A stretch of 47,374 bases of DNA, from the NCBI GenBank assembly GCA_021828835.1, contig JAJZCY010000002.1, forward strand, positions 1-47,374, written 5' to 3'. Positions 7,324-17,031 of this stretch are shown one piece after another. Made by a program: the position numbers and the translations under genes. The notes under the pieces are model-generated. The model was not told the DNA's origin, made no database searches, and saw only the letters and a list, made by a program, of their open reading frames with translations. Source of the DNA: Acidobacteriota bacterium. GTDB lineage: Bacteria; Acidobacteriota; Terriglobia; Terriglobales; Acidobacteriaceae. Numbering within the stretch: the first letter of the stretch is position 1; each line of letters starts with the position of its first letter.

Positions 7324-10300
7324 TTAGAAGGTGATCCGGCCCACCAGCTGCACGACGCGGCCAGGAGTCGGATCCTGGTTGTAATCGGCGGACTGGATGA
7401 CATTGTTCACCGTGCCGAAGTACGGGCCGTCGGTGAAATTGCCGTCCGGCTGGGCAAAGTTGGCGTGATTGAAGGCGTTGGTGGCCTGGAGCATGAGCTG
7501 CAGCGACCGCGCATTATCCGAGCCCAGCGGGAACTGCTTGTAGATGCTCAGGTCGGTATAGTTGAAGCCCGGCCCATGGATCAAGCCGCGCGACACATTG
7601 CCGAAGCCGCCTACCGGTTCCTGCGAAAATGTGCTGTTGCTGAACCACGTCGCAGTCCCAGTCTTCTGGAAGGTGCTGCGGATGTTCTGCGTAGGAATGC
7701 TGAACGACGAAGTCGACGGAGTGTCGGGGCACGCGTAGTAGCTGTACTGATCGCAATAGCCCGACAGGAACGCGCCGAAGTCGGTGATCACCACCGGGAA
7801 GCCGGTCTGCATCACCGAGTAACCCGCCACGTGCCAGTTGGCCAGAGCCGTCTTGATGATCGGCTGCTGATTCATGCTGGCCAGCAGCGGAATCCGGTAA
7901 TCGTACGAAGCCACGAAACGGTGGCGCGCATCGAAGTCCGAGTTGCCGTAGCTGAGGTGCTGGTAGCCGGGATACTGGTTGTAGCCGCCGCCATTAAAGG
8001 CAGAGCTCTCCAGGCCAGACGAGTTATCCAGCGAGTGAGCGAAGGTGTAGGCCAGGGAGAAGTACAACCCGTGGGCCATGTTGTGGGTGAGGCTGGCCTG
8101 GAGAGAGTTGTAGTTCGACATGCCTTCCGTGCCCAGCGTGCCAACGCTCAGGTAGGCCGGCGAGCCCCCAAAGATGGTGGGCTGCAGGCTGTATTGCGGA
8201 AAGTGGAGGTGAACGTTGTTGATGTTTGCGACGCAATTGGGATTGGCCAGACAGGCCGCGTGGCCGGCTGCGGTGATCGGATCGCCTTCATAGGCGAGCG
8301 CCAGCTTGCGGCCCATCGAACCGACATAGCCGACTTGCAGGATCATCGAATTGCCGAGCTGCCGCTGGATGTTGAGGTTGTAGTTGTACGTGTACGGCAC
8401 GTCGTAGTTCGGTGAGATGACGCTGATGTCCTGGTAGGTGTACTGCGACCAGTCGAGCTTGGTGCCCGGTGGAGGCGGAGTATAGGGAAACGGACTCGCC
8501 TCGGAGAGCGGGCCATCGATCGCGGGGGCTACATCGCTGAACGGGTTCAGAAAAGCAGGACTGCCCGGCGTGCCGGCCGCGGTTTGGAGCTCCGCCGCGC
8601 CAATGGAGTTCTTGAAGTTGGGCATATCCCCCAGGTTCTGGAGCTGGCCTTCTTGCTGGTCGCGGTTGAAGTAGATTCCGAAGCCGCCGCGCAGCGAGAA
8701 CTGGTGCGAACCAGAGGCGCCGATCACCGCCGCCGGGCCATCGCTCGGAGACCAGGCAAAGCCAAATCGCGGTCCAAAATGGTCAAACTTCGTTGTAGCG
8801 CCGCCCTGCTTGTTGCAGCCCGGGTCGCCGGGAAACAGCAGACCGGCGAAGCCTCCGGGGAAGACGTTGGAGGTTTGGTTTCCGGGAATGAAGCAGGTAA
8901 TGCCCACGCCGTTGAACTGGTCGTTGGTGTTCGGCGTCTCCGTGTCCCAGGCCAGGCCATAATTGATGGTCAGGTCCTGAGTGGCTCGCCAGCTGTCCTG
9001 AGCATAGGAGTAGAACTCCCAGGCCCGCGTGTCGACGAAGCCGCCCGAAGTTTGTGTGAACGAATCGGGAATGCCGAGCAGGAAGTCGATGCCGGGGTCG
9101 CCCGAGCTGAATGTGCCGGCGCCCTGGTACGAGTACGCGCCATTGTTGTCGGACGAGTAGGGGTTCCTGACCAGGAACTGCTCCACCAACGTGCCCACCA
9201 TGAGGGTGTGTTTGCCGAAGATCCAGGTATAGTCGTCTGCCGCGGTCAGGTTGGTGTCGATGCGGGGCTGAGGCCCCTCGCGGCTGAAGCCGAGGCTGAA
9301 CAGGCCCGTCAGGCTCATGTACGGCACGCCCGAGAGCGGGTTGTTGGGATGAATGTTGAAGCCCAGGCTGCTGGGCGCCACGATGTTGGCCGGCACCACA
9401 GAGGCAAAGTTGAACCGGTAGTAGCCGACCCGGAGGTTGTTCAGGTGGTTGGCGTTGAAGGTGTGCGCCTCAGAGGCCGAGAAGAGTTTGAAGTGTTCCG
9501 CCTGAATGGTGCCGAAGCCCGGCAGATCGGAGCCGCCGAAGCCCAGGGTCGCCGTGGACGGGCTGGACTGGAATACAGCCGTGCCGATCAGGTTGTCCTT
9601 GGTTCCGAGGGTGTAGTTGGCATTCAGAATGCCCTGATCGGCTGCGCCGCTGTCGGCGGTATTGAAGTTGTAGTAGGGCGCAGCGGTAGAGCCAGCATTG
9701 CCGGCCGGAACATACTTCTGGGCCAGCGCCAAGGCAACCGAATTGAAGCTGCTCGGGTCGATGCTGACGGCCGATCCTGTCGGGAAGCAGCCAGGTATCG
9801 CAGGTGAGTTGCTCGTGGCGGGGACGGTGTTCCAGGCCGGATAGTTCGTCCCAGGGCCGCACATCACACCTGGATTCGCCGATCCTGGTCCCGTCTTGAT
9901 GTCGAAGGGAATCAGGTTGGAGCTCAGGCCTGCGGTGCCGTCGGGGCCGCTGGTTACAATGTTGTTTTCCGTGCTGAAGTTGCCGCCCGGGGTATTGGTG
10001 CCCGGCAGAATTCCGCTCTGGAAGACCGGGGTCTGAGTAGTTAGACCAGTCCGGTTGCGCATGCCCTGATAAGCGGCGAAGAAGAACAGCTTGTTCTTGA
10101 GAACCGGACCGCCCAGGGTGCCGCCGTACAGATTCTGGTGAAACGGCGGCCGAATGTGCGAGAAGTAGCTCCCATTGTTCAGGAAGGTATCGCGGTAGTA
10201 CTCGAAGCCGCTGCCATGGAACTGGTTGGTACCGGATTTGATCACCTGGTTGACCACCGAGCCGCCGTTACGCGCAAACTGCGGATTCATCGTGCTGGTC

Positions 10301-10974
10301 ACGTCGTTCTGCTCGGCCAGCGCATCCGGGTTGATGATCAGGCCCTCGTTCTGGAGCGGACCGTCGTTGTTGTCGATGCCGTTGATCAGATAGGAATTGT
10401 CCGTGGTCTGGCTGCCGTTGGAGGAGAAGGAGCCAAAGCGGTCGGAGGATTCCACCACGCCCGGGACCAGCTTCTCCAGCGAGGCGGCGTCGCGGCCCAG
10501 GATGGGCAGATTCTCGATCTGCGACTGCGGAATGATCTGCTGCAACTGGGTGTTGGTGGTTTCCACCTGCACGGCAGACGCGCTCACCGTCACCGTCTGC
10601 GAGGTCGTTCCCAGACTCATCTGCGCATTGACCTCGCGGTTCGAGTTCACCGTGAGCGTGATGCCGGTAGCGACATAGTTATGGAAGCCCGCCGCCGTTA
10701 CCGTAACGGTGTAGGGGCCGCCAATCTGCAGCGACGGGAAGGAGTAATACCCGTTCTGGTTAGCCGTGGCGGTCGAGGAGATGCCGGTGGCGGTGTTCAG
10801 CACCTTCACCGTGGCGCCCGGCAACACAGCGCCGGAGGGGTCCGTCACCGTGCCGTGGATGGCCGCCGTGGTGACCTGGGCGGAGGCAACAGGCGCCCCG
10901 AAGCCGGCAAAAAAGGCTGCCGCGATCAGCAGGGTGATTGCTGCGGTTAGCATCTGCAACCGGGAAAATCGCAT
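7324..10974 (-). CDS. TonB-dependent receptor, Oar-like, with carboxypeptidase-regulatory domain
   Basis: 1216 residues from ATG 10974, which has AGGAG eight bases upstream; a longer frame from 11058 lacks such a site. A signal peptide (MRFSRLQM, then a hydrophobic stretch ending in ASAQ) leads into a carboxypeptidase-regulatory-like domain at about 35-120 (GTVTDPSGAVLPGATV, GYYSFPSLQIGGPYTVTV), then a plug domain (LPILGRDAASLEKLVPGV, NSYLINGIDNND, GGSVVNQVIKSGTNQFHG) and a long beta-barrel ending in Phe (RITF), the usual outer-membrane C-terminal signal. Such receptors are numerous in Acidobacteriota and are thought to import glycans or other large substrates through the outer membrane; the substrate cannot be read here. 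The last genes before it on this strand are the GWxTD protein and a second receptor, but about 540 bp separate them, so it probably has its own promoter. Confidence 0.93.
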   Translation of the reverse strand: MRFSRLQMLTAAITLLIAAAFFAGFGAPVASAQVTTAAIHGTVTDPSGAVLPGATVKVLNTATGISSTATANQNGYYSFPSLQIGGPYTVTVTAAGFHNYVATGITLTVNSNREVNAQMSLGTTSQTVTVSASAVQVETTNTQLQQIIPQSQIENLPILGRDAASLEKLVPGVVESSDRFGSFSSNGSQTTDNSYLINGIDNNDGPLQNEGLIINPDALAEQNDVTSTMNPQFARNGGSVVNQVIKSGTNQFHGSGFEYYRDTFLNNGSYFSHIRPPFHQNLYGGTLGGPVLKNKLFFFAAYQGMRNRTGLTTQTPVFQSGILPGTNTPGGNFSTENNIVTSGPDGTAGLSSNLIPFDIKTGPGSANPGVMCGPGTNYPAWNTVPATSNSPAIPGCFPTGSAVSIDPSSFNSVALALAQKYVPAGNAGSTAAPYYNFNTADSGAADQGILNANYTLGTKDNLIGTAVFQSSPSTATLGFGGSDLPGFGTIQAEHFKLFSASEAHTFNANHLNNLRVGYYRFNFASVVPANIVAPSSLGFNIHPNNPLSGVPYMSLTGLFSLGFSREGPQPRIDTNLTAADDYTWIFGKHTLMVGTLVEQFLVRNPYSSDNNGAYSYQGAGTFSSGDPGIDFLLGIPDSFTQTSGGFVDTRAWEFYSYAQDSWRATQDLTINYGLAWDTETPNTNDQFNGVGITCFIPGNQTSNVFPGGFAGLLFPGDPGCNKQGGATTKFDHFGPRFGFAWSPSDGPAAVIGASGSHQFSLRGGFGIYFNRDQQEGQLQNLGDMPNFKNSIGAAELQTAAGTPGSPAFLNPFSDVAPAIDGPLSEASPFPYTPPPPGTKLDWSQYTYQDISVISPNYDVPYTYNYNLNIQRQLGNSMILQVGYVGSMGRKLALAYEGDPITAAGHAACLANPNCVANINNVHLHFPQYSLQPTIFGGSPAYLSVGTLGTEGMSNYNSLQASLTHNMAHGLYFSLAYTFAHSLDNSSGLESSAFNGGGYNQYPGYQHLSYGNSDFDARHRFVASYDYRIPLLASMNQQPIIKTALANWHVAGYSVMQTGFPVVITDFGAFLSGYCDQYSYYACPDTPSTSSFSIPTQNIRSTFQKTGTATWFSNSTFSQEPVGGFGNVSRGLIHGPGFNYTDLSIYKQFPLGSDNARSLQLMLQATNAFNHANFAQPDGNFTDGPYFGTVNNVIQSADYNQDPTPGRVVQLVGRITF

Positions 10975-11510
10975 CGAAATTCTCCTGAAACTTTGGTTTG
11001 CGAGACTCGCAAAAGACGAGAAGATGACCAGCGCCAGAAACCCGGGATGTCGCCTCATAGCTCCTCCAGAACTTCCGCGCCGTCCCTTCCTGTACCAGGC
11101 GGTTGGAACGCGGAGATCGCTTTTTGTTGTTCGATCAAGGTCTTACGTGGCGTGCAACGACAAAGGCAAACCGACCAACGTACAGGTACGGGGAACTTTG
11201 TCTAAGTAGAAGGCCAAATACAGGAATCCCACCTCTTCTATTGCATGAGGCATGCCATTCTGGAACAGTGGCACCAGAATCGGAAAACAGCAACAAAGGA
11301 AAGGATTTGCAGAGATGTGGTCCGCCGACTGAATCGGTTAACCGCAGATAAATACCAAAATTTGTATTTAAATCTACGTGAAAAGAGATTGCCTCTTCCC
11401 AAATATGGAATTTGGGAGGAGGGAGACCGCCCGCTTCGCAACCGGAGGGAAGCTCCTGGATTCCGTCCCTCCTTGATCGCATCTTTCCCCGGACGTTGCG
11501 TTCGCCGAGT
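10975..11510. other. Upstream region of TonB receptor 1 with AT-rich palindromes
   Basis: About 540 bp without a convincing gene, between the stop of the GWxTD gene and the receptor start. It is clearly more AT-rich at 11330-11420. Two palindromes stand out: TAAATACC/TTTGTATTTA at 11349-11370 (one bulge) and TCCCAAAT-ATGGA-ATTTGGGA at 11397-11417. They may be operator or hairpin elements for the receptor gene; neither has a T run suited to a terminator. The rest shows nothing recognisable. Confidence 0.4.
11397..11417. repeat. Perfect 8-bp inverted repeat, possible operator or hairpin
   Basis: TCCCAAAT (11397-11404), spacer ATGGA, ATTTGGGA (11410-11417). It lies about 94 bp beyond the stop of the GWxTD gene and 420 bp before the receptor 1 start. 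No poly-T follows on either strand, so a regulatory site is at least as likely as a terminator. Confidence 0.4.
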
Positions 11511-13580
11511 CTACGGCTTGAGGCTGGCGGCGCGGGCACGCAGTTCGCCGGCCCGGCGGCTGTCGCCCGAGCCCTCACAGGCACTCGCCAGGGCCGCATA
11601 GAGCTCGGCGCTGGGCGGCTGAAGCTTTAGCTGGCCGTCGAGCAGGCGCACCGCTGCCTTGGGATCGCCGTTCTTCTCGAGCGCCGAGGCAATGGCCAGC
11701 AGCACTGCCGGGGGGGCGGCTGCCTTAGCCCGCGCCGGGGTCTGGCTCAGGGCTGCCAGGTCGGTGCTCATGCCCTTGCGCTGGAGCAGCGCCGCCAGAT
11801 GCAGGAGGGCGCGCATGTCGCCGGAGCCTTCCGTGAGCGCCAGGCGATAGGCGCCGAGCGCCGCGGCATCCTCGCCCTGCGCCTCGGCGGAGAGACCTCG
11901 CTTCAGGTCGTCGACTGCCTCGCCGCCCTCCTGTGCCGGCCCGTAGGCGGTCCACAGGTCGGTGAAGCCCTCGGACGGCGAGACGTGCAGGTTAAGGGTG
12001 GCGTAGGCGGTATGGACGTCGCCTTCACGGGTGGCGCTGATGACTACCTGATAGCTGCCCGCGGACAGCGCGGAGGTGTCGAGCGTGTGTCCGGTGACCA
12101 GATCGCCGGCCTTGTCGCGGTTGCCGGCCTCGATCTCCTCGTCGTCGCGGGTAGGATCGGCGCGCATGGCGGCCACCGATCCGAAGAGGTAATGGAGGCG
12201 GACCTTGTCTGTGGAGGAGGTCCCCGCCGCGGGATTGAGCCACAACTGAAAGACCAGCGGCAGCTTCTCGCCCTGGCGGATAAAGACGTTCTGAGCCCCG
12301 CGCGGGGCAAAGCGCATGTGCGAGGCGCTGAAGGGCAGCACGCCCTGGGGGTCGGGCACTCCTGCCGGCTCTCCGTAGGCCAGCAGTCCTGCGATTCCGA
12401 TGCGGTCCGGGTTCGCGGCGGGAACCGTCACGGTGTCCTGCTGCTTGATGGCCACCTGGTTGACGTTGTTGGTGAGAGTGGCCTCGACGATATACGTGCC
12501 CGGCGCCAGCGGCAGGCGGGCCTCGGCGCCGAAGCGCTTCTTGCGCGCCGCCTCGGCGGCGGCGGCCGTCAGCTCCCCGGTCATGCGGTCTTCCTGCATG
12601 TAGACCTGCTTGCCCGCGGCGGTCCGCACGTTGGTGCGCAGCGTGACGTCGTAGTAGCTGGAGCCGCTGGGACGCGTGCCCACCAGCCGGGGATCCGCAA
12701 CCTGCATGGCCATCAGGTAGCTGAGGGTCATGCGGCCGCGCTCGTCGCGGTAGGCGGCATAGGAGATCTCGGCCTCGTGGCTGCCCAGGTAGATGCTGGT
12801 GGTGACGCGCTCGCGCAGGCGGCGATCGTTGAGCAACTCCTGGGTCAGGGGATTATCGGGCAGCCCTTCGATGCTGCTCAGCAGCATGTCGGAGGTCAGG
12901 CCGGGCTCGAACTTGTCCAGGTCCGCCGGGCCGGTGGGAAGCAGCGTGACCGCCGTGCGCGCCACTTCATCGCCGAGCGATTTGCGCAGGATCTTCAGGC
13001 TTCGGTCCTGATCGTTCAGCGCCTCCAGGGTAGACACAAGGTGCGCCGGGCCGTCCGTGTTGGGCGAGTAGAGCTTGTAATCCTCGCCGATGCTGGGCTT
13101 GAAGAAGAGAAGGCTGAAGTAGGGCGGCAGCACTGGCGTAGGGGACTGGTAAAACCAGATCTCCAGCGGCCGCACGTTGCGCGCCGAGGGATAGGTGACG
13201 ATCTGCTTGGGCGCACCGAGGATGATGTAGATGCGCCCGCGGTCCGAGCGCCAGCCGTCCTGAATCCCGAAGTGGCCGTAGTGCTCGTTGGCATAGGCCA
13301 GGCGCCGGTAGTGCTCATCCTTATAACTGTTGGTGGGGGAGCCGGGGTCGGGATTGCGCACCCGCCAGAAGGCTTCGATGAAGCTGTCGCGCTGGGCATC
13401 GCTGGTGAGCGAGAGGAACTCCTTCCGCTCGTGGCTATCAATAATGTAGTTGACTTCCGCATTGAGCCAGTGCTGGTAGCGGGCGGGCAGCGGGCGGGCG
13501 TGCTTTGCGGCGTGGGCCAGCGGGGCAAGACAGGCCAGAAGCAGAAATCCGACGAGAGCGCGAGAGAGTGTCGATTTCAA
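11511..13580 (-). CDS. GWxTD domain-containing secreted protein with TPR-like C-terminus
   Basis: 689 residues if started at the TTG at 13580 (GGAG nine bases upstream); the longest frame would begin upstream at 13682 inside the preceding receptor gene. The start KSTLSRALVGFLLLACLAPLAHA is split here as a basic end plus hydrophobic signal peptide. Residues 35-130 carry the GWxTD domain: W..AEVNYII, ERKEFLSL, FIEAFWRVRNPDP, then DGWRSDRGRIYIILGAPKQI with GWRSD at 109-113 (Ser in place of the usual Thr). The middle is beta-rich, the end (about 560-680) contains helical TPR-like repeats. GWxTD proteins are common in Acidobacteriota and Bacteroidetes and their function is not established. The gene lies 70 bp after the second receptor gene, with a hairpin between, so readthrough coupling is likely. 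Confidence 0.85.
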   Translation of the reverse strand: MKSTLSRALVGFLLLACLAPLAHAAKHARPLPARYQHWLNAEVNYIIDSHERKEFLSLTSDAQRDSFIEAFWRVRNPDPGSPTNSYKDEHYRRLAYANEHYGHFGIQDGWRSDRGRIYIILGAPKQIVTYPSARNVRPLEIWFYQSPTPVLPPYFSLLFFKPSIGEDYKLYSPNTDGPAHLVSTLEALNDQDRSLKILRKSLGDEVARTAVTLLPTGPADLDKFEPGLTSDMLLSSIEGLPDNPLTQELLNDRRLRERVTTSIYLGSHEAEISYAAYRDERGRMTLSYLMAMQVADPRLVGTRPSGSSYYDVTLRTNVRTAAGKQVYMQEDRMTGELTAAAAEAARKKRFGAEARLPLAPGTYIVEATLTNNVNQVAIKQQDTVTVPAANPDRIGIAGLLAYGEPAGVPDPQGVLPFSASHMRFAPRGAQNVFIRQGEKLPLVFQLWLNPAAGTSSTDKVRLHYLFGSVAAMRADPTRDDEEIEAGNRDKAGDLVTGHTLDTSALSAGSYQVVISATREGDVHTAYATLNLHVSPSEGFTDLWTAYGPAQEGGEAVDDLKRGLSAEAQGEDAAALGAYRLALTEGSGDMRALLHLAALLQRKGMSTDLAALSQTPARAKAAAPPAVLLAIASALEKNGDPKAAVRLLDGQLKLQPPSAELYAALASACEGSGDSRRAGELRARAASLKP

Positions 13581-13608
13581 ACAGCGGTACTCCGAATTGA
13601 GAACGAAG

Positions 13609-13634
13609 GGGGAGAGAGCCTCTGCTCTCTCCCC
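13609..13634 (-). terminator. Strong hairpin between TonB receptor 2 and the GWxTD gene
   Basis: Perfect 11-bp stem: GGGGAGAGAGC (13609-13619), loop CTCT, GCTCTCTCCCC (13624-13634). It sits between the receptor stop (13651) and the TTG start at 13580. Read leftward it is followed by CTTCGTTCTC, which is only weakly T-rich, so it may be a partial terminator or an mRNA-stabilising hairpin that sets the ratio of receptor to GWxTD product. Confidence 0.6.
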
Positions 13635-13650
13635 GTCCGGCGGTTGGGAG

Positions 13651-16600
13651 TTAGAACTCCAGGCGAATGGTGCCGCGGGCATAGAACGGTCCCTGGAACG
13701 CGGTGGGCCGTCCGTAGTCGCGATTGAGGTTAGGCGTGTTGCCTACCACCGGATACCCGGTAGCGGGCTGTTGGGTGTACTGGACTTTGCTGGCGATGGG
13801 CTGCGAGTTGGTCACGTTCATGGCATCCAGAGCCAGCTTCAACACCCTGCCCTCCTTCCACAGCGGAATGGAGTACTCGCCCTTAAGGTCGAGTTGGACA
13901 GCGGCTGGGCTGCGGCCGGCGGCGCCACGGCCACCGATCGGCACTTCGCCCTGGTTCCAGTAGGCAGGGTGATCGCCCAGGTAGCTGAGCGGAATGCCCG
14001 ACTGGCCGCGGAGGCCGAGACCGGTAGTCAGGCCCTTCAGGAAGTGAATGCCCGGGCTGTCTTCACCGACGGTGTAGCTCAGGAACATGTTGCTGACCAC
14101 GCGCCGGTCGGTGCTCAGGTAGCCGGGTCGGAACTGGTCGCCCAGCAGGTTCAGCTTGCCGGCGGTGAAGTCGAACAACGAGCTGATGCCGGGGTCCGAC
14201 TGGCCGTTGTCGTTGCGGTAGGCGCCCTCGTAGTTGCCCCACAGGTTGGCAAAGCGGAAGTTCACCACCGCCAGCCAGTGATTGCTGTAGCGCTTATTGA
14301 ACTCCACTTCGAGTGCCTGGTACTTGCGCTGCGGATTGGCGAAGCCATCCGGCTTGCCGTCGCCCGGTCCCGCGTCCATGGTGGCCAGATTCAGGAAGCA
14401 GGCGCCGCCCAGGGGCGTGTTGTTGCCGTCCACCCAGATGCCGCCGGCGGTGAAGTAGGTATCGTTGGTGTCCACGATCGTCTTCCCGGTGTTGGGATCG
14501 ACACTGGTCTTGTAGTAGCATCCCGAATTCGGGAACGGTTCCTGGTAGACCCAGCCTGGCTTCCCATAATCCGGATTCGCCGACGCCCACTGTGCCTGCG
14601 TATAGGTCACTTCCTGCTCGTTCACGGCGATATCGGTGTTGGCCGTAGGATTGGCGATGCCGCCCGTGTAATTGCCGCTGATCGAGGAGGCCTCAGGAGA
14701 CTGCGAGCCAATGTCCTCAATGATGCGATCGAGGCGCCGGTCGATGTAGCGGATCTTGAACACGAAACCGGTCTTGATCTCGCGCTCAAACCCAAATACA
14801 TACTCGTTCTCGTACTCGGACTTGGTGCCGGGGATAATGCCCTCACCCGTCGAGGAGGAGAAGTTGGGGCCGCCAAACTTTGTGACAGCTCCAGTCGTGG
14901 GGTCCGTCGATCTGGGCATGCCGTTGAGGGTGTGCGCAGTGTCGGGAATAATGACAAGCGCATTGTTCTGGATCTCCGGCGCGAAGGCGTAGCCGGTGTC
15001 GTCCTGTTCGTTGCCCAACTGGCGGTTGGCAGCATCCAGCGGCATGGCCCAGAAGTTGCGGCCGTAGTTCATGAAGATCTTGCCCTTGCGGTCGCCAAAG
15101 GGATCGATGTTGATGCCCAGGCGCGGCGACCAGTTGCCGGTGAAGGCGTAATCCATGACGGTGCCGCCGATGCGCTGCTGCTCCCAGCGCACGCCGCCGT
15201 TGAGGGTGATGAAGCGGTTCATCGCCCAGGTGTCGTCGCCGTAGGCGGCATGGTAGCGGCCCATGGAGTTGACGTTCAGGCCCACATAGGTGCCGCGGAG
15301 CTCCGATGCGAAGACCCGCATGCCGTTCCACACCGGACAAAGTGAACAGGTGTTATCGCCCAGATCGTCCTTGTTGATGGCCGTCACCGTGAACTGCGCG
15401 TTGGTCTTGGCGCCTGCGGTGCGCGCCGGAATGTTCGAAAACAGTGTATTCAGAGCCACGCCGTCCGCATTTGCAGCGGGAATGGTAAACAGCGGGCCAG
15501 ACCGCGAAGGCTGATAGAGGAACTTGGTATGGTCGTAGCTGTAGCCCACCGACAGAGCATGTTCCCCGAGGAAGTGCACCGTCTTCTGGGTGTTGAAGAG
15601 CAGGCTGTAGGTGCCTTCGCGGGAGGGCGCATAGGCGCCGAACCCGGTGTTCACCGCTCCGCCGGTGCCTGCCACCTGCAGCGACTGATCCGAGATCTGA
15701 TACTGGTTGACGGTGGGCGCTTCCATGAAATGGTCGTAGTTGTAGGTGTAGGAAGCATCGGCTACCCAGGTCGGCGTCAGCGTGAAGGTGAAGCGGATCA
15801 GCGAATCACGCGTGCCGTAGTAGTAGCTGCTCAGGGCAGATCGGATATTGGTGGTGGCCAGAGTCGTGGGCACGGCGTTATGCCGCGAGGGATCGCCAAA
15901 GCTGGCCGCCTCGATCTGAATCTTGGAGTTCAGATTGAAGTTCAGCTTACCCGCCCAGCTCAGCGCCGTCGTGCTATAGGCAAAGGGCCCGTGATCGACG
16001 ATGGGAGCATACGGGAAGAAGGGGTTGGCGAAGGCTATGGCCTGATCGAGCGTCGGATTGAAGGCGCCGAAGAAGAAGATCTTGTCGCGGAAGCGCGGAA
16101 TATAGCCGCCGAACTCCGCCGCCAGATCGTAGTGCGGGTTCGAATAGGTGCCGCTGGGATAGGTCTGGAGATAGCCGTACTGATAGAACTGGTTGCGGGC
16201 CGCAAACCAGCTGCCCGGCTGCATATAGGCGCCCAGCGCGCCATGATAGTTGTTGGAGCCGGACTTGGTGACCATCATGACGATGCCGCCCTGGGCTTTG
16301 CCGTACTGCGGCTCAAAGCCGTAGGACTTGACGTCGACTTCCTTGAGGAAGGCCAGGTTGATGCCGGTGCCCAGCGAGCCGTGGAAGGTGTTGTAGGTGC
16401 CCAGGCTGCCGTAGGCCTGATCGGTAATGGTGACGCCATCCACCACGTACAGATTCTCCAGACCCGAGGAGCCGCCGATGGAAGGGTTGGCTTGGCCCGG
16501 ACCTGCCTGGTTGGCCGCGCCGGCCACCTGGCCGCCTGCCACGCCGGGAGCCGCATAGAAGATCGCGCTCACCTGCCGCGGCAGAGGAATGCTGTTATAG

Positions 16601-17031
16601 AAGACATCCGTCAGGTTGGAGGCGATGGCCGTCGATTGCGTATCGATGCTCACCGCCGAGGCCGAGACCTGCACCGTCTCTTCCGCGCTGCCCACCGGCA
16701 GGCTGATGTTCAACAGCGACGAGACGTTGACCACGACTTCGTTATGGGTGGAGCGGACGGCTTTGAAGCCTTCCTTCTCTGCCTTGACGTCGTAGTAGCC
16801 CGGAACCAATCCGGCCAGGCTGTATTGACCCATGGAGTCGGTGGTGACCACCCTGGTCCCCTGCGGACCGCTGATGGTGATGCGGGCGCCTGGAACTGCT
16901 GCCCCGCTTGAATCCGTGACCGTTCCATTCAAACCACCCGTAACGGTGGTGACCTGTTGCGCCCCAAGCGGCAATCCCATGCCTAATAGCATTCCTGCCG
17001 CCAGAGCAATTACATTCAACCAGCGTCTCAT
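13651..17031 (-). CDS. TonB-dependent receptor, Oar-like, with carboxypeptidase-regulatory domain
   Basis: 1126 residues; ATG 17031 is preceded by GGGAGGAG at good distance. Signal peptide (MRRWLNVIALAAGMLLGMG... GAQ), then a regulatory-like domain at about 30-115 (GTVTDSSGAAVPGARITISG, GYYDVKAEKEGFKAV), a plug region (LPRQVSAIFYAAPGV, LYVVDGVTITDQAYG, GGIVMMVTKSGSNNYHG) and a long barrel that ends in RLEF with the terminal aromatic residue expected for an outer-membrane protein. The receptor differs from receptor 1 over most of the barrel, so they are paralogues, not a recent duplication. It is the first gene of a unit continuing into the GWxTD gene. The upstream region holds two CRP-type palindromes. 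The cargo is unknown. Confidence 0.93.
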   Translation of the reverse strand: MRRWLNVIALAAGMLLGMGLPLGAQQVTTVTGGLNGTVTDSSGAAVPGARITISGPQGTRVVTTDSMGQYSLAGLVPGYYDVKAEKEGFKAVRSTHNEVVVNVSSLLNISLPVGSAEETVQVSASAVSIDTQSTAIASNLTDVFYNSIPLPRQVSAIFYAAPGVAGGQVAGAANQAGPGQANPSIGGSSGLENLYVVDGVTITDQAYGSLGTYNTFHGSLGTGINLAFLKEVDVKSYGFEPQYGKAQGGIVMMVTKSGSNNYHGALGAYMQPGSWFAARNQFYQYGYLQTYPSGTYSNPHYDLAAEFGGYIPRFRDKIFFFGAFNPTLDQAIAFANPFFPYAPIVDHGPFAYSTTALSWAGKLNFNLNSKIQIEAASFGDPSRHNAVPTTLATTNIRSALSSYYYGTRDSLIRFTFTLTPTWVADASYTYNYDHFMEAPTVNQYQISDQSLQVAGTGGAVNTGFGAYAPSREGTYSLLFNTQKTVHFLGEHALSVGYSYDHTKFLYQPSRSGPLFTIPAANADGVALNTLFSNIPARTAGAKTNAQFTVTAINKDDLGDNTCSLCPVWNGMRVFASELRGTYVGLNVNSMGRYHAAYGDDTWAMNRFITLNGGVRWEQQRIGGTVMDYAFTGNWSPRLGINIDPFGDRKGKIFMNYGRNFWAMPLDAANRQLGNEQDDTGYAFAPEIQNNALVIIPDTAHTLNGMPRSTDPTTGAVTKFGGPNFSSSTGEGIIPGTKSEYENEYVFGFEREIKTGFVFKIRYIDRRLDRIIEDIGSQSPEASSISGNYTGGIANPTANTDIAVNEQEVTYTQAQWASANPDYGKPGWVYQEPFPNSGCYYKTSVDPNTGKTIVDTNDTYFTAGGIWVDGNNTPLGGACFLNLATMDAGPGDGKPDGFANPQRKYQALEVEFNKRYSNHWLAVVNFRFANLWGNYEGAYRNDNGQSDPGISSLFDFTAGKLNLLGDQFRPGYLSTDRRVVSNMFLSYTVGEDSPGIHFLKGLTTGLGLRGQSGIPLSYLGDHPAYWNQGEVPIGGRGAAGRSPAAVQLDLKGEYSIPLWKEGRVLKLALDAMNVTNSQPIASKVQYTQQPATGYPVVGNTPNLNRDYGRPTAFQGPFYARGTIRLEF

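Noticed and set aside
11799-13727. 642-residue open frame on the plus strand
   Set aside because: Antisense to the GWxTD gene. It has Gly/Arg/Val-rich translation without motif; long antisense frames are common at high GC.
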